From: Haladaptatus sp. DJG-WS-42
GTDB taxonomy: Archaea; Halobacteriota; Halobacteria; Halobacteriales; Halococcaceae
Length of the DNA stretch: 64,000 nt
Direction: 5' to 3'
Assembly: GCF_037198285.1 (NCBI RefSeq)
Contig: NZ_CP147243.1
Location: 2,658,422 to 2,722,421 of the forward strand
The first letter of the stretch is position 1. Each line of letters starts with the position of its first letter. Of the stretch, positions 44,351 to 53,691 are shown one piece after another. Below the pieces are notes generated by a model that was not told where the DNA came from, made no database searches, and saw only the letters and a program-made list of their open reading frames with translations. The position numbers and the translations under genes are program-made.

Positions 44351-44431
44351 ACCATTTTATACCAATCGGCTGGTTTATTTGTATCTTTGTATACATAAAA
44401 TGTTTGAAATAAAAAATGTATTCTACACTGA

Positions 44432-45829
44432 CTATTCTCCGCGTGCGTTCTCGAACATCGAGAGCGCCTGCTCACGGCGCACACTGTGGTCCACAATCGG
44501 GTGTGGGTAGTCAGGGGCGACTTTTTCCCGGAGTTGGTCGGGAAGTTCGTGCCACCCATGGATGGTGTCCGGGTCCACGTCACGCAGTTCCGGGATGTAG
44601 CGTTTGATGTACGTCGCCTCGGCGTCGTAGCGTTCGCCTTGGGTCATCGGATTGAAGATGCGAAAGTACGGTTGGGCATCCGTGCCCGTTGACGCCGCCC
44701 ACTGCCAGCCGCCGGTATCGTTCGCGGTGTCGTGGTCTACGAGTTGGTCACGGAACCAGTCGTACCCCTCGCGCCAGTCTATGAGCAGGTCTTTGGTCAG
44801 AAACGAGGCGACGATCATCCGCACGCGATTGTGCATGTAGCCCTCCGCACGAAGTTGGCGCATTCCCGCATCCACGATTGGGTAGCCGGTCTCACCGGTT
44901 TTCCACGCAACGAGTTCGTCGGCGTCGTTTCGCCATTCGATGGCGTTCTCGTAGGTCTTGTAGTTCGCCCACGTCACGTTTGGGTTGTACCAGAGGACGT
45001 GCGCGTAGAACTCGCGCCACGCGAGTTGGGACTGAAATTCGTAAACCGACTCGGCCGTCTCGTCACTTTCTGCCTGCTCCTTCGCCCGCTCGGTCGCCGC
45101 GTACACCTCCCTGATGCCAATGGTGCCCCACTTCAGGTGTTCTGAGAGTCTGGATGTATTCGACTCCGCCGGGTAGTCACGCCTGTCTTCGTACCGGAAG
45201 ATACCGTCGTCACAAAACTCGGCCAGTCGCTCGCGCGCTGCGTCCGTTCCCGCAGGAGTGATGTTGGCGGTCGGCTCCTCGAAGCCGAGTGCGGAAAGCG
45301 ACGGCAGCTCCTCGCCTTCGAAGTCGGCGATACTGCCCGACACAGGTGACTTTACGGGCGCGTCCTTCTCGCGGTCGTGCCACTTGCGCCCGAAGTAGGT
45401 GTACACGGAGTACGGGTCGCCGTCGTTCGTGAGGATGCTCCCCGGTTCGTGGCAGATGGCGTCGTGGAGCGACTCGCGGGGAACCTCAGCCTCGGCGAGT
45501 GCCATACGCACCGCTGCGTCGCGCTCGCGGGCGAGGCCGGAATAGTCGGTGTTCCACCACACCTTCTCGACACCGTGTTCTGTAGCGAGTTCGGGCAGTA
45601 TCTCGGTTGGGTCCCCGTAGGCGAGGTACAGGTCACCGCCCAATTCGCGGTAGTCGGCGCGCAGTTCTGAGAGCGCGTCGAGCATGAAGGAAACGCGATT
45701 TGCGGCGGCGTGTTGGAGAATATTCGGGTCGAAGATGAACACGGGAAGCACGCGACCGACTTCAGACGCGGCGGCGAGGGCGCGGTTGTCGGCAGTTCTG
45801 AGGTCACGACGATGCCAGCACACCTGCAT
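44432..45829 (-). CDS. phr: Deoxyribodipyrimidine photolyase
   Basis: Repairs UV-induced cyclobutane pyrimidine dimers using FADH and light. The 465-residue protein from ATG 45829 (MQVCWHRRDLRTADNRAL) has the N-terminal antenna domain and the C-terminal FAD/DNA-binding domain with QLAWREFYAHVLW, MRQLRAEGYMHNRVRM and GGWQWAASTGTDAQPYFRIF. Length and the last motif are those of class I CPD photolyases. An extended start nine codons upstream is less likely. The gene is divergent from the SDR at 45906. Confidence 0.95.
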   Translation of the reverse strand: MQVCWHRRDLRTADNRALAAASEVGRVLPVFIFDPNILQHAAANRVSFMLDALSELRADYRELGGDLYLAYGDPTEILPELATEHGVEKVWWNTDYSGLARERDAAVRMALAEAEVPRESLHDAICHEPGSILTNDGDPYSVYTYFGRKWHDREKDAPVKSPVSGSIADFEGEELPSLSALGFEEPTANITPAGTDAARERLAEFCDDGIFRYEDRRDYPAESNTSRLSEHLKWGTIGIREVYAATERAKEQAESDETAESVYEFQSQLAWREFYAHVLWYNPNVTWANYKTYENAIEWRNDADELVAWKTGETGYPIVDAGMRQLRAEGYMHNRVRMIVASFLTKDLLIDWREGYDWFRDQLVDHDTANDTGGWQWAASTGTDAQPYFRIFNPMTQGERYDAEATYIKRYIPELRDVDPDTIHGWHELPDQLREKVAPDYPHPIVDHSVRREQALSMFENARGE

Positions 45830-45905
45830 ACCGCTTCCCACGGACTCCGCGGCCAAAGTATACCGCGTTCGGGGCAGTTAAGGGGGGCGACAGACAGAAC
45901 CACCC

Positions 45906-46682
45906 ATGGACGCTGTTATGGAGCAATTCGATTTGACCGGGCGCGTCGCCGTCGTAACGGGTGGGAGCCGCGGAATTGGCCGCGCAATCGCTATCGGCCT
46001 CGCTGACGCGGGCGCGGCCGTCGTCCCCGCCGCACGCACCGAAGATGACGTTGCCGAGGTCGCCCAAGAAATCAGAGACCGCGGCGGCGAGGCGCTCGCC
46101 GCGACGGTTGACGTGACCGACGAAGCCGACATCCGCGCGCTGATGGAGACGGCCGCAGACGAGTTCGGCGGCATCGACTGCGTCGTGAACAACGCCGGTG
46201 TAAATCCCGGGAGCGCCCTCGGCGAACCGGAGCAAGTGGACGTAGACGGTCTCGACTTCGTCATCGACGTGAACCTCCGCGGGGCATTCCTCTGTACGAA
46301 AGCCGCAGCCGAGTACCTCCACGAGAGCGACGGCGGGTCGGTCATCAACGTCGCAAGCGTCGGCGGCCTCGTTGGCCTCCCGCGCCAACACCCCTACGTC
46401 GCCTCCAAACACGGGCTCGTGGGCATCACGAAGAGCATGGCTTTAGACTGGGCCCCAACGGTGCGGGTGAACGCCATCGCACCCGGCTACGTCGATACCG
46501 ACCTCACCGAAGGCGTCACCGGCAACGACAAACTCGCCCAATCAATCCGCGACCGGACGCCGCTCGACCGCTTTGCCGACCCAGAAGAGCTGGCTGGCCC
46601 CGCCGTGTTCCTCGCCAGTCGCGCCGCCTCCTATGTGACCGGCGAGTGTCTCGCCGTCGATGGCGGGTGGACGGCCCGGTAA
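45906..46682 (+). CDS. SDR oxidoreductase (3-oxoacyl-ACP/CoA reductase-like)
   Basis: Classical SDR of 258 residues: TGGSRGIG cofactor motif, NNAG, catalytic Ser in NVASVGG and YVASK (Tyr and Lys), with the C-terminal GECLAVDGGW. An ATG four codons later (MEQFDLTGR) is an equally good start. It is followed 45 bases later by the enoyl-CoA hydratase gene, which points to a role in acyl-CoA metabolism, but SDR substrates cannot be read from sequence. Confidence 0.93.
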   Translation: MDAVMEQFDLTGRVAVVTGGSRGIGRAIAIGLADAGAAVVPAARTEDDVAEVAQEIRDRGGEALAATVDVTDEADIRALMETAADEFGGIDCVVNNAGVNPGSALGEPEQVDVDGLDFVIDVNLRGAFLCTKAAAEYLHESDGGSVINVASVGGLVGLPRQHPYVASKHGLVGITKSMALDWAPTVRVNAIAPGYVDTDLTEGVTGNDKLAQSIRDRTPLDRFADPEELAGPAVFLASRAASYVTGECLAVDGGWTAR

Positions 46683-46727
46683 GTCGGCGGTAGAATCAAG
46701 TGCGCAACCCGTCTCGGTGTGGGTAGT

Positions 46728-47522
46728 ATGCCCGCGGATGCCGTCTTGCTCGACATCGAAGAGGGAATTGCGACCATCACGCTGAACCGCCCCGACGTGC
46801 GAAACGCCCTCACCCACGAGGTTTCTGGTGGGATTCTTGACGCCCTCTCTGAAATCGAAGCCAGCGACGCACGCTGTGTCATCATCGAAGGCGAAGGTGG
46901 TGCGTTCTCCGCCGGCGGTGATATCAACGCGATGATGAAAGGACTCGAAGGAGAATACTCGCTCCCCGAGCGCGAGCAACTCATCGTCCAGCGCACCTCG
47001 CGCGCCGTCGTGCGTGTGGCTGAGTTTCATCTCCCAACCATCGCCAAAATCGACGGCGTGGCGTTCGGCGCGGGCGCGAACCTCGCCATCGCCTGTGACA
47101 TCTTACTCGCTACCGAGGACTCGAAGATTAGCTTCGGCTTCCGGCAGGTCGGCCTCACCGTCGACTCTGGAACCTCGTATTTCCTGCCGCGCATCGTCGG
47201 CGAAAACACGGCCAAAGAACTCGTGTTCACCGGCGAACTCGTCGATGCCGACCGCGCAGCGTCACTCGGGTTGTTCAATCACGTCTACCGCGAAGCCGAA
47301 TTTGAGACGAAAGTCGAGGAGTTCGTCGAGAAGATTGCGACCGGGCCGAGTGTCGCCCTCCGTGCTTCGAAACGGCTCATCCGGCAGGGAATGGAACAGT
47401 CGCTCGACCAAGCCATCACGAACGAAGCCACGGCGCAGGTGATGTGTTTCGCCACCGACGACCACGTCGAAGGAGCAACCGCGTTTATGGAAAAGCGCGC
47501 GCCTGAGTTCGAAGGCGAGTAA
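46728..47522 (+). CDS. Enoyl-CoA hydratase/isomerase (PaaG-like)
   Basis: Crotonase-fold protein of 264 residues from ATG 46728. The CoA and oxyanion segments are GGAFSAGGDIN and IDGVAFGAGANLAIACD. The catalytic segment reads FGFRQVGLTVDSGTSYFLPR: the first crotonase Glu is not conserved while an Asp occupies the position used by the isomerase PaaG. It is therefore more likely a delta-isomerase or PaaG-type enzyme than a standard hydratase. It lies between the SDR and acyl-CoA dehydrogenase genes. Confidence 0.9.
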   Translation: MPADAVLLDIEEGIATITLNRPDVRNALTHEVSGGILDALSEIEASDARCVIIEGEGGAFSAGGDINAMMKGLEGEYSLPEREQLIVQRTSRAVVRVAEFHLPTIAKIDGVAFGAGANLAIACDILLATEDSKISFGFRQVGLTVDSGTSYFLPRIVGENTAKELVFTGELVDADRAASLGLFNHVYREAEFETKVEEFVEKIATGPSVALRASKRLIRQGMEQSLDQAITNEATAQVMCFATDDHVEGATAFMEKRAPEFEGE

Positions 47523-47619
47523 CGCCGCGCCGTCCTCGACTTCGGTGCGTGGAGGGTTGGACACGAAAAAATTCTGCCGTCGAACGAAGCTATTTGCATC
47601 GTGCTATCATGGTTCGACC

Positions 47620-48759
47620 ATGTCCTTCCAGCTCACGCCAGAGCAAGAGGCGATTCGACAGGCGGTACGCGAATTTGGCGACGCCGAAATCCGTCCGGTC
47701 GCCCGCGAATACGACGAGTCACGCGAGTACCCGGAAGCGATCCGTAAGAAGGCTGCCGAATACGACTTCGTCGCGCCGAACATCCCCGAGAAATACGGCG
47801 GTGCAGGCCTCGACTTGCTCTCCGTTGCCGTCATCACTGAAGAACTCTGGCGGGCGGACGCCGGAATTGGCAGCGCTATTTCGAGCGCCGGGTTTGGGAC
47901 GGCCATGCTCATCAAATACGGCGACGAGTGGATGAAAGCAGAATGGCTCCCAAAAATCGCCGCCGGAGAATCGGTTTCTGCAAGCGCCATCTCAGAGCCA
48001 GCCCACGGGTCGAACGTCGCCGGAATGGAGACGCAGGCCGAACGGGATGGTGACGAGTGGGTCATAAACGGCACCAAGATGTGGATTACGAACGGCAACG
48101 TCGCGGACGTGGCCATCGTGATGGCGAAAACCGACCCCGACGCGGGCCACCGCGGCATCACGGCCTTTCTCGTCCCGACGGACACGCCCGGTTTCACGGC
48201 GCACAAAATCGACAACAAACTCGGTATCCACGCCTCAGACCTCGCCGAACTCACCTTCGAAAACCTCCGCATTCCGGAAGCAAACGTGCTCGGTGAAGTG
48301 AACAAAGGTTTCTACCAACTCATGAACTTCTTCGCCCACGGCCGAATTAGCGTCGCCTCGCAGGCGCTTGGCGTCGCACAGGCCGCGGTTGACGAGGCCA
48401 TTTCGTATGCCGGAGAACGCGAGCAGTTCGACCAGCCAATCGCCGAATTCCAAGCGATTCGCCACAAAATTGCGGACATGGCGACGAACGTCGAAGCTGC
48501 GCGGTCGCTCAACTACCGCGCAGCCACGGCCGTTGAAGCCGACGACGACGAGCTCGCCGCAAAGTTCGCATCGATGGCAAAACTGTTCGCAAGCGAGCAC
48601 GCGGTTCGCGTCGCAGACGAGGGCTTGCAGGTCCACGGCGGGGCGGGCTTCGTCACCGACCACCCCGCAGAGCGCTTCTACCGTGATGCGCGGATTACGA
48701 AAATCTACGAGGGTACGTCAGAAATCCAGAAAAACATCATCGCAGACCGACTGCTCTAA
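47620..48759 (+). CDS. Acyl-CoA dehydrogenase
   Basis: Introduces the 2,3-double bond in acyl-CoA with FAD. The 379-residue protein from ATG 47620 has SAISEPAHGSN and WITNG (FAD and substrate loops), QVHGGAGFV and the catalytic Glu in IYEGTSEIQ. All are features of short- or medium-chain dehydrogenases. It follows the PaaG-like gene and converges with 3-hydroxyacyl-CoA dehydrogenase, completing most steps of beta-oxidation in one locus. Confidence 0.94.
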   Translation: MSFQLTPEQEAIRQAVREFGDAEIRPVAREYDESREYPEAIRKKAAEYDFVAPNIPEKYGGAGLDLLSVAVITEELWRADAGIGSAISSAGFGTAMLIKYGDEWMKAEWLPKIAAGESVSASAISEPAHGSNVAGMETQAERDGDEWVINGTKMWITNGNVADVAIVMAKTDPDAGHRGITAFLVPTDTPGFTAHKIDNKLGIHASDLAELTFENLRIPEANVLGEVNKGFYQLMNFFAHGRISVASQALGVAQAAVDEAISYAGEREQFDQPIAEFQAIRHKIADMATNVEAARSLNYRAATAVEADDDELAAKFASMAKLFASEHAVRVADEGLQVHGGAGFVTDHPAERFYRDARITKIYEGTSEIQKNIIADRLL

Positions 48760-48775
48760 AGCGTTCGCGCACGCC

Positions 48776-49951
48776 TCAGTCGTAGGTGTAGAAGCCTTCG
48801 CCTGTGGCTTTTCCGGTTTTCCCCTCTTCAACGAGCGAGACGAGATACGAGCTTGGCACAAAGCGGTCTGCGTCCGTGCGTTCGTCGTAGTCACGAAGGG
48901 TATCGAGCACCACGTCAAGCCCAATCTCGTCTGCCCGCGCACATGGCCCCTCGGGGAAGCCCGCACCGAGTTTCATCCCCGTATCTATCTCACTCGGGAT
49001 GGAGACGGCTTGGTCTACGAGTTTCGCCGCCTCGTTTATCATCCGCGCTTCGATGCGAAGGGTATCGACTTCGCCGGATACGTCGTCTTCGGTGTAGTCA
49101 GCGCCTCCGTCGTCGTAGTCGTACCAGCCTTTGCCCGATTTTCGCCCGTACTCCTCTGCGTCCACACGCGCTTGCATGGCCGGAGCGATTGGCTTATCCG
49201 CTTCTTCTCGCACGCTATGGGAAATGTCGATGCCAGTCATGTCTGCGAGTTCGAACGGCCCCATCGGGTAGCCCCGCTCGTACACCATCGTCGCGTCGAT
49301 GTCGCGGACGGTTCCCGCGTCTTCTGAGACCATCCATGCAGGTTCATCGAGAAACGGCCCGAGCACGGAGTTCACGACGAAGCCGTTCACATCCTTGCGG
49401 ACGTAAATTGGCGTCTTGTCGATGGATTCGACAAAGTTGGCCGCCTTCGTGGCAATCGCTTCGCTCGTCTCCTCGCCGTAGATGACCTCCACGAGCGGCA
49501 TCTTTACCGGTGGGTTAAAAAAGTGCAAGCCAACCACGCGCGCCGGGTTTTCGACCACCTTCGCAATCTGCGTAATCGACAGCGACGAGGTGTTTGTCGC
49601 TAGAATCGCATCGGCTGGTGCGTATTCGGAGAGTTCTGAGAAAATGCTCTGTTTTATCGAAAGTCGTTCTGGCGCGGCTTCGATGACGAGGTCTGCGTCC
49701 GCGATGGCCTTTTCTAAGTCAACCGCGAGGTCGATGCGGTCGAGGATGGCTGACGCTGATTCGTCGAGTTGTCCTTTCGCTTCCAGCTTTTCGAGACTCC
49801 ACTGTATCTGGCCGTGTCCCTTCTCTACGTACTCGCGTTCGATGTCGCGGAGCGTCACGTCGTAGCCCGCGATGGCAGTCACCTCCGCGATGCCGTGACC
49901 CATGTTCCCCGCGCCGAGCACCGTCACGCGCTGTATCCCCTCTACTACCAT
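48776..49951 (-). CDS. 3-hydroxyacyl-CoA dehydrogenase
   Basis: Oxidises 3-hydroxyacyl-CoA with NAD. Residues 1-190 form the Rossmann domain (VLGAGNMGHGIAEV, TNTSSLSI, GLHFFNPPVKMPLVE with the catalytic His), followed by two copies of the C-terminal dimerisation domain (NGFVVNSVLGPFLDE and RMINEAAKLVDQAV). The 391-residue length reflects that double C-terminal part, usual in archaea, and no crotonase domain is fused. Confidence 0.94.
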   Translation of the reverse strand: MVVEGIQRVTVLGAGNMGHGIAEVTAIAGYDVTLRDIEREYVEKGHGQIQWSLEKLEAKGQLDESASAILDRIDLAVDLEKAIADADLVIEAAPERLSIKQSIFSELSEYAPADAILATNTSSLSITQIAKVVENPARVVGLHFFNPPVKMPLVEVIYGEETSEAIATKAANFVESIDKTPIYVRKDVNGFVVNSVLGPFLDEPAWMVSEDAGTVRDIDATMVYERGYPMGPFELADMTGIDISHSVREEADKPIAPAMQARVDAEEYGRKSGKGWYDYDDGGADYTEDDVSGEVDTLRIEARMINEAAKLVDQAVSIPSEIDTGMKLGAGFPEGPCARADEIGLDVVLDTLRDYDERTDADRFVPSSYLVSLVEEGKTGKATGEGFYTYD

Positions 49952-50025
49952 GTGTTAACCGCTGTCAGCAACCGAGTTAATTCCACCGCCGATAGTGGTC
50001 GATTTTCACCGGAAAAGCGGTGTGT

Positions 50026-51096
50026 TCAGAGCGACTCTTTACCGTCGATGATGCGTTTGGCGCGGTCTGTGAGCTGTTGGACCTGCGTCTCCATCTGCGG
50101 GTAGAGGTCGTCGTCGCTGTTGCCTTCGAGATATCGCCGGTAGAACATTTCACCGAGACCGATGAGTTTGAACACCGCGAGCGTCCGGTAGAAGCGCTCG
50201 TGGACGAACTCTCGGCCAGTCTGTTCTTCGTAGCGGTCAACGAGGGCTTGGCGGCTTGGGTAGCCCTCGCGCTCCATGAATCGCGCCATCAAGTCAGGCA
50301 CTGCGGGCGGTTCATCACCGTCGTCGCGCCAGTAGGCGAGCATCCAGCCGAGGTCACAGAGTGGGTCCCCGAGCGTCGAAAGTTCCCAGTCGAACACGCC
50401 GACGATTTCGGGAGGCGTCCCCGGCCCGAACATCACGTTGTCGAGTTTGTAGTCGCCGTGGACGAGCGTGTGGTCGTGGCTTTCTGGCGTGTTTTCGACG
50501 AGCCAGTCGTACACTTCTTCGACGCCGGAAACGGTACGGTCTTTTTCCGTGACTTCGCTCGCCCAGTCGAACTGCTTTTTCCAGCGGCTAACCTGCCGCT
50601 CGGTGTAGCCCTCTGGATAGCCAAACTCACCGAGACCGACGGCTTCGTAGTCCGTCTCGTGAATCTCCGCGAGCGCATCGACGAGCTGTTCGCCGACCTG
50701 TTCGCGCGGCTCGGGGTGGGCAAAGCGCTCTGGTTCGTCTCGGCGGAGCACGTCGCCCGCTTCTTTTTCCATCACGTAGAAGTCACACCCGAGCACGGAG
50801 TGGTCGTCCGTGCCGAGGATGGTGCGCGGCACGCGGACAGGCGTGTCCTGCAGGGCGTTCATCACCTTGTACTCGCGGAGCACGTCGTGGGCGGACTCTG
50901 CAGTCTCACCCGGTGGTGGGCGGCGAATAACGAGTTCGAGGTCGCCCCACGTCACGAACAGCGTCTCGTTTGAGTGGCCCTCTTTGTGGTGGCGAACGTC
51001 GTACTCTGTGACCGCGCCTAACTCGGCTTCGAGGAACTCGGCGAGTTTCTCCTCGTCTACGATGCGCGAGAAGTACTCCTCTGAATGATCGCTCAC
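50026..51096 (-). CDS. Phosphotransferase family protein (ACAD10/11 N-domain-like)
   Basis: Product of 356 residues from GTG 51096. It has the APH-type kinase fold: LVIRRPPPGE near the N-lobe, catalytic LVHGDYKLDNVMF and metal-binding GVFDWELSTLGDP. Proteins with LVHGDYRLDN and FDWELSTLGDPL are the kinase domains found fused to or beside acyl-CoA dehydrogenases (ACAD10/11), thought to phosphorylate 4-hydroxyacyl-CoA. Its place next to beta-oxidation genes supports that role here; the assignment is inference. Confidence 0.88.
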   Translation of the reverse strand: MSDHSEEYFSRIVDEEKLAEFLEAELGAVTEYDVRHHKEGHSNETLFVTWGDLELVIRRPPPGETAESAHDVLREYKVMNALQDTPVRVPRTILGTDDHSVLGCDFYVMEKEAGDVLRRDEPERFAHPEPREQVGEQLVDALAEIHETDYEAVGLGEFGYPEGYTERQVSRWKKQFDWASEVTEKDRTVSGVEEVYDWLVENTPESHDHTLVHGDYKLDNVMFGPGTPPEIVGVFDWELSTLGDPLCDLGWMLAYWRDDGDEPPAVPDLMARFMEREGYPSRQALVDRYEEQTGREFVHERFYRTLAVFKLIGLGEMFYRRYLEGNSDDDLYPQMETQVQQLTDRAKRIIDGKESL

Positions 51097-51231
51097 AGTG
51101 CCCACCTCAGATAGATGTTCCCTAACATGGTCGCGGCTACAACGTCCGGCTACGAAAACCTGCGGGTATCGGCGGCTGTTGGTGAGCAAAATTCGGGACA
51201 CGTCTTTTGTCTCTCACTCCAATGTGGCCCT

Positions 51232-51984
51232 ATGGACGAGGCACTCTCGCAGGCGGCCACCGCAATCCAGGAGGCAGACGCTGTTGTCGCGCTCACGGGC
51301 GCAGGCGTTAGCACTGCCTCTGGCATCCCCGACTTTCGCAGCGAAGACGGTCTCTGGCAGAAACACGACCCACAGAGCTTTCACTTCAGCCGGTTTCACG
51401 CAGACCCCGAAGGATTTTGGCGCGACCGCCTTTCGATGTTCGAAGACATCTACGCCGGGGGCGATATCGCGCCCAACGACGCTCACGTCGCGCTCGCGGC
51501 CCTCGAAGCTGCGGGCCACCTCGACACGCTCATCACCCAGAACATCGACGGCCTGCACCGCGAGGCAGGCTCTGAAGACCTCATCGAACTCCACGGTACG
51601 GGCGCAGCAGTCGCCTGCATGGACTGCGGCGAGCGCGCCGACGCAGCCCCGACGTGGGAGGAAGTCAAAGCCGGAAACGTCCCGCCGCGCTGTGCGTTGT
51701 GTGACGGTATCGTAAAGCCTGCCGTCGTGCTGTTCGGCGAATCCATGCCCGAGGTGGCGATGTCGCGTGCGCACTCGCTCGCCACATCCTGTGACGTGTT
51801 TCTCGTCGCGGGGTCATCGCTCTCGGTTGAACCGGCCGCTTCACTCCCACGCATCGCGGCGAGAAACGGCGCGACGACCATCTACGTGAACTTAGCCGAC
51901 ACCGGCTTCGACGCTGACTACACCTTCGACGCTGACGTGACCGACGTGCTCCCGCGACTCGTCTCCGCGGTCCGCAAGCCCTAG
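51232..51984 (+). CDS. Sir2 family NAD-dependent protein deacylase
   Basis: Product of 250 residues from ATG 51232. NAD-binding GAGVSTASGIPDFRS, TQNIDGLH, catalytic His in ELHGTG and the four-cysteine zinc site (CMDCGE and CALCDG), then GSSLSVEPAA. It removes acyl groups from lysines using NAD. Lying amid acyl-CoA genes, it may counter acylation by reactive acyl-CoA; that is inference. The longer upstream frame overlaps the promoter region and was not used. Confidence 0.94.
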   Translation: MDEALSQAATAIQEADAVVALTGAGVSTASGIPDFRSEDGLWQKHDPQSFHFSRFHADPEGFWRDRLSMFEDIYAGGDIAPNDAHVALAALEAAGHLDTLITQNIDGLHREAGSEDLIELHGTGAAVACMDCGERADAAPTWEEVKAGNVPPRCALCDGIVKPAVVLFGESMPEVAMSRAHSLATSCDVFLVAGSSLSVEPAASLPRIAARNGATTIYVNLADTGFDADYTFDADVTDVLPRLVSAVRKP

Positions 51985-52018
51985 TGTTTTGGTAACGCGC
52001 ACCGTGGGCTCTGACACT

Positions 52019-52417
52019 ATGGACTACGGCGTTGCCCACACCAAAGACGTGCCCGTGACCGACCTCTCTGAAATCGAGGAACTCCCACCAGACCTCAATA
52101 TCCGCTCGCTCGACGATGCGCTTGGCTTAGAAAAGATGAACGCGAAGCTCTGGTACCTCGAACCCGGCGAGCAGATTGGCTATCACGCCCATTCAGAACA
52201 GGAGGAGTTCTACTACGTCATCGAAGGTACGTTCTCGCTGAAACTGGGGCGTTCTGGAGAAGAAGAAATCCACGAAGTCGGCCCGGGGACGTTCTTTGCG
52301 GCTGGCCCAGAAATCGGCCACGGCTATCGCAACGTCGGCGACGAACAGGGGGTTGTGCTGGCGATTGGAACGCCACCGGTACACGACCCCGGCTTAGACC
52401 CACACGCGCTCGATTAG
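52019..52417 (+). CDS. Cupin domain protein
   Basis: Product of 132 residues from ATG 52019. Cupin motif 1 is GYHAHSEQEEFYYVIEG (His-x-His and Glu ligands) and motif 2 is PGTFFAAGPEIGHGYRNVG. It follows the sirtuin gene by 34 bases and overlaps the glutaredoxin-like gene tail to tail by 4 bases. Function is unknown. Confidence 0.9.
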   Translation: MDYGVAHTKDVPVTDLSEIEELPPDLNIRSLDDALGLEKMNAKLWYLEPGEQIGYHAHSEQEEFYYVIEGTFSLKLGRSGEEEIHEVGPGTFFAAGPEIGHGYRNVGDEQGVVLAIGTPPVHDPGLDPHALD

Positions 52418-52653
52418 GCGTAGGAGGCTTCGAGATACTCGTTTATTTTCGCAGACTCGGCCATCGTCACGCCGTACTCTTCATCAACCAGCACGGGGAC
52501 GCCCCGCTGGCCGGAGACGCGTTTGACTTCGTTTCGCTTCGAGTGGAGGGCTTCGACCCAGACGCTCTCGAACTCGACATTGAGTTCTTCGAGTTTGTCC
52601 ACGACGAGTTCACACCACGGACAGCCTTCGAGTCGGTAGAGAGTGAGGCTCAT
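52414..52653 (-). CDS. Glutaredoxin/GST N-terminal-like thioredoxin-fold protein
   Basis: Product of 79 residues from ATG 52653 (MSLTLYRLEGCPWCELVVDK). The CPWC active-site motif, the cis-proline segment GVPVLVDEEYG and a final helix match glutaredoxins. Haloarchaea use gamma-glutamylcysteine rather than glutathione, so that thiol is the likely partner. It is divergent from the peroxiredoxin-like gene, 77 bases apart. Confidence 0.9.
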   Translation of the reverse strand: MSLTLYRLEGCPWCELVVDKLEELNVEFESVWVEALHSKRNEVKRVSGQRGVPVLVDEEYGVTMAESAKINEYLEASYA

Positions 52654-52730
52654 AGCACGCAGAAGCACCCACAGAAAGAAAAGTGTGTTCGGCCCGGAGG
52701 ATTTTGATGGGTTCACCCATTGTAACGAAT

Positions 52731-53207
52731 ATGCCACCAGCCACAGGCGAGCGAGCACCCAACTTCACGGCCCTGTACTGTGACGGCGAAACCTTCCGCG
52801 AAGCCAGCCTCGATGCCGTCCTTGGCGAACGCGGCGGCGTCCTCGTCTTTTCCGGATTTACCGGAAGCGCCATCACTCACAATTGGTGGACGCGCTATGC
52901 GAAGGCTGGCTGGGACGAGTTCGATGGGATGACCGTCACCGGCGTCACGCGCGACGGGCCGTATGCACAAAATGCCTTCCTGCGCGCCCTCGACAGCCCG
53001 TTTTCGCTGTTCGCAGACGTAGACGCCCGCGCTATCTCCGCGTTCGACCTCCTCTGCGAACGCGAAGGGATGGCTGGCGTCTCGACGGCGCGCAGAGCCG
53101 TGTTCGTCCTCAATGCGAACCGTGTCGTCCAGTATCGCTGGCTTGCTGAGGACTGGATTTCACCGGTGCCACGCAAGGAGATTGAAGCCGCAATCGCCGG
53201 GTGTTGA
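52731..53207 (+). CDS. Peroxiredoxin-like protein lacking the peroxidatic cysteine
   Basis: Product of 158 residues from ATG 52731 with the AhpC/TSA fold: GERAPNFTALYCDGETF, VLVFSGFTGSAITHNWW, GVTRDGPYAQNAFLRAL, SLFADVDARAISAF and AVFVLNANRVVQYRW. Where peroxiredoxins have TGxCT with the peroxidatic Cys, this protein reads TGSAI, so peroxidase chemistry is unlikely. A binding or regulatory redoxin role is possible. Remaining cysteines (in LYCDG, LLCER and the last residue) are not at catalytic positions. Confidence 0.83.
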   Translation: MPPATGERAPNFTALYCDGETFREASLDAVLGERGGVLVFSGFTGSAITHNWWTRYAKAGWDEFDGMTVTGVTRDGPYAQNAFLRALDSPFSLFADVDARAISAFDLLCEREGMAGVSTARRAVFVLNANRVVQYRWLAEDWISPVPRKEIEAAIAGC

Positions 53208-53259
53208 GCGTTGACTGAGTCCGGCGGTTTATCTTTGTAGACCACGAATATTCTGTCAT

Positions 53260-53691
53260 ATGCGTCCGTCTATCCACGTCGTCGAGTCCGACGCGGAGTA
53301 TGAAGCTGCTCTCTCCGTTCGATTCCGGGTTTTCGTAGAGGAGCAAAACGTTCCAGAAGACTTGGAAGTTGATGAGTACGAAGCCGACTGCGTCCACTTC
53401 GTCGCGTACATCGATGATGAGGCCGTTGGAGCCGCGCGGCTTCGCCCGCTCGACGACGAACGGGCGAAAGTAGAGCGCGTGGCCGTCCTCGAACCGTATC
53501 GCGGTAACGGGCTTGGCTTCGAACTCATGGCTTGTGTCGAGTCAGAGGCCCACGCACGCGGCTACAACCATCTCATCCTCAACTCACAAGTGCACGCAAA
53601 GCCGTTCTACGAGCGCCTTGGGTACCTCCAGCAAGGAGACGAGTTCGAAGAAGCAGGCATCCCCCACGTCAAAATGGACAAACTGTTTTAG
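53260..53691 (+). CDS. GNAT family N-acetyltransferase
   Basis: Product of 143 residues with the acetyl-CoA-binding segment VERVAVLEPYRGNGLGFELM (motif A, R-x-x-G-x-G/A) and the C-terminal YNHLILNSQVHAKPFYERLG. It belongs to the ElaA/YitI-like group whose substrates are mostly unknown. A TATA-like TTTATCTTT precedes the ATG. It overlaps the 3' end of the second acyl-CoA dehydrogenase gene. Confidence 0.92.
   Translation: MRPSIHVVESDAEYEAALSVRFRVFVEEQNVPEDLEVDEYEADCVHFVAYIDDEAVGAARLRPLDDERAKVERVAVLEPYRGNGLGFELMACVESEAHARGYNHLILNSQVHAKPFYERLGYLQQGDEFEEAGIPHVKMDKLF

Noticed and set aside
48368-49327. Plus-strand frame running through acyl-CoA dehydrogenase into antisense of the hydroxyacyl-CoA dehydrogenase
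   Set aside because: It crosses two well supported genes in wrong frames and has no recognisable domain.
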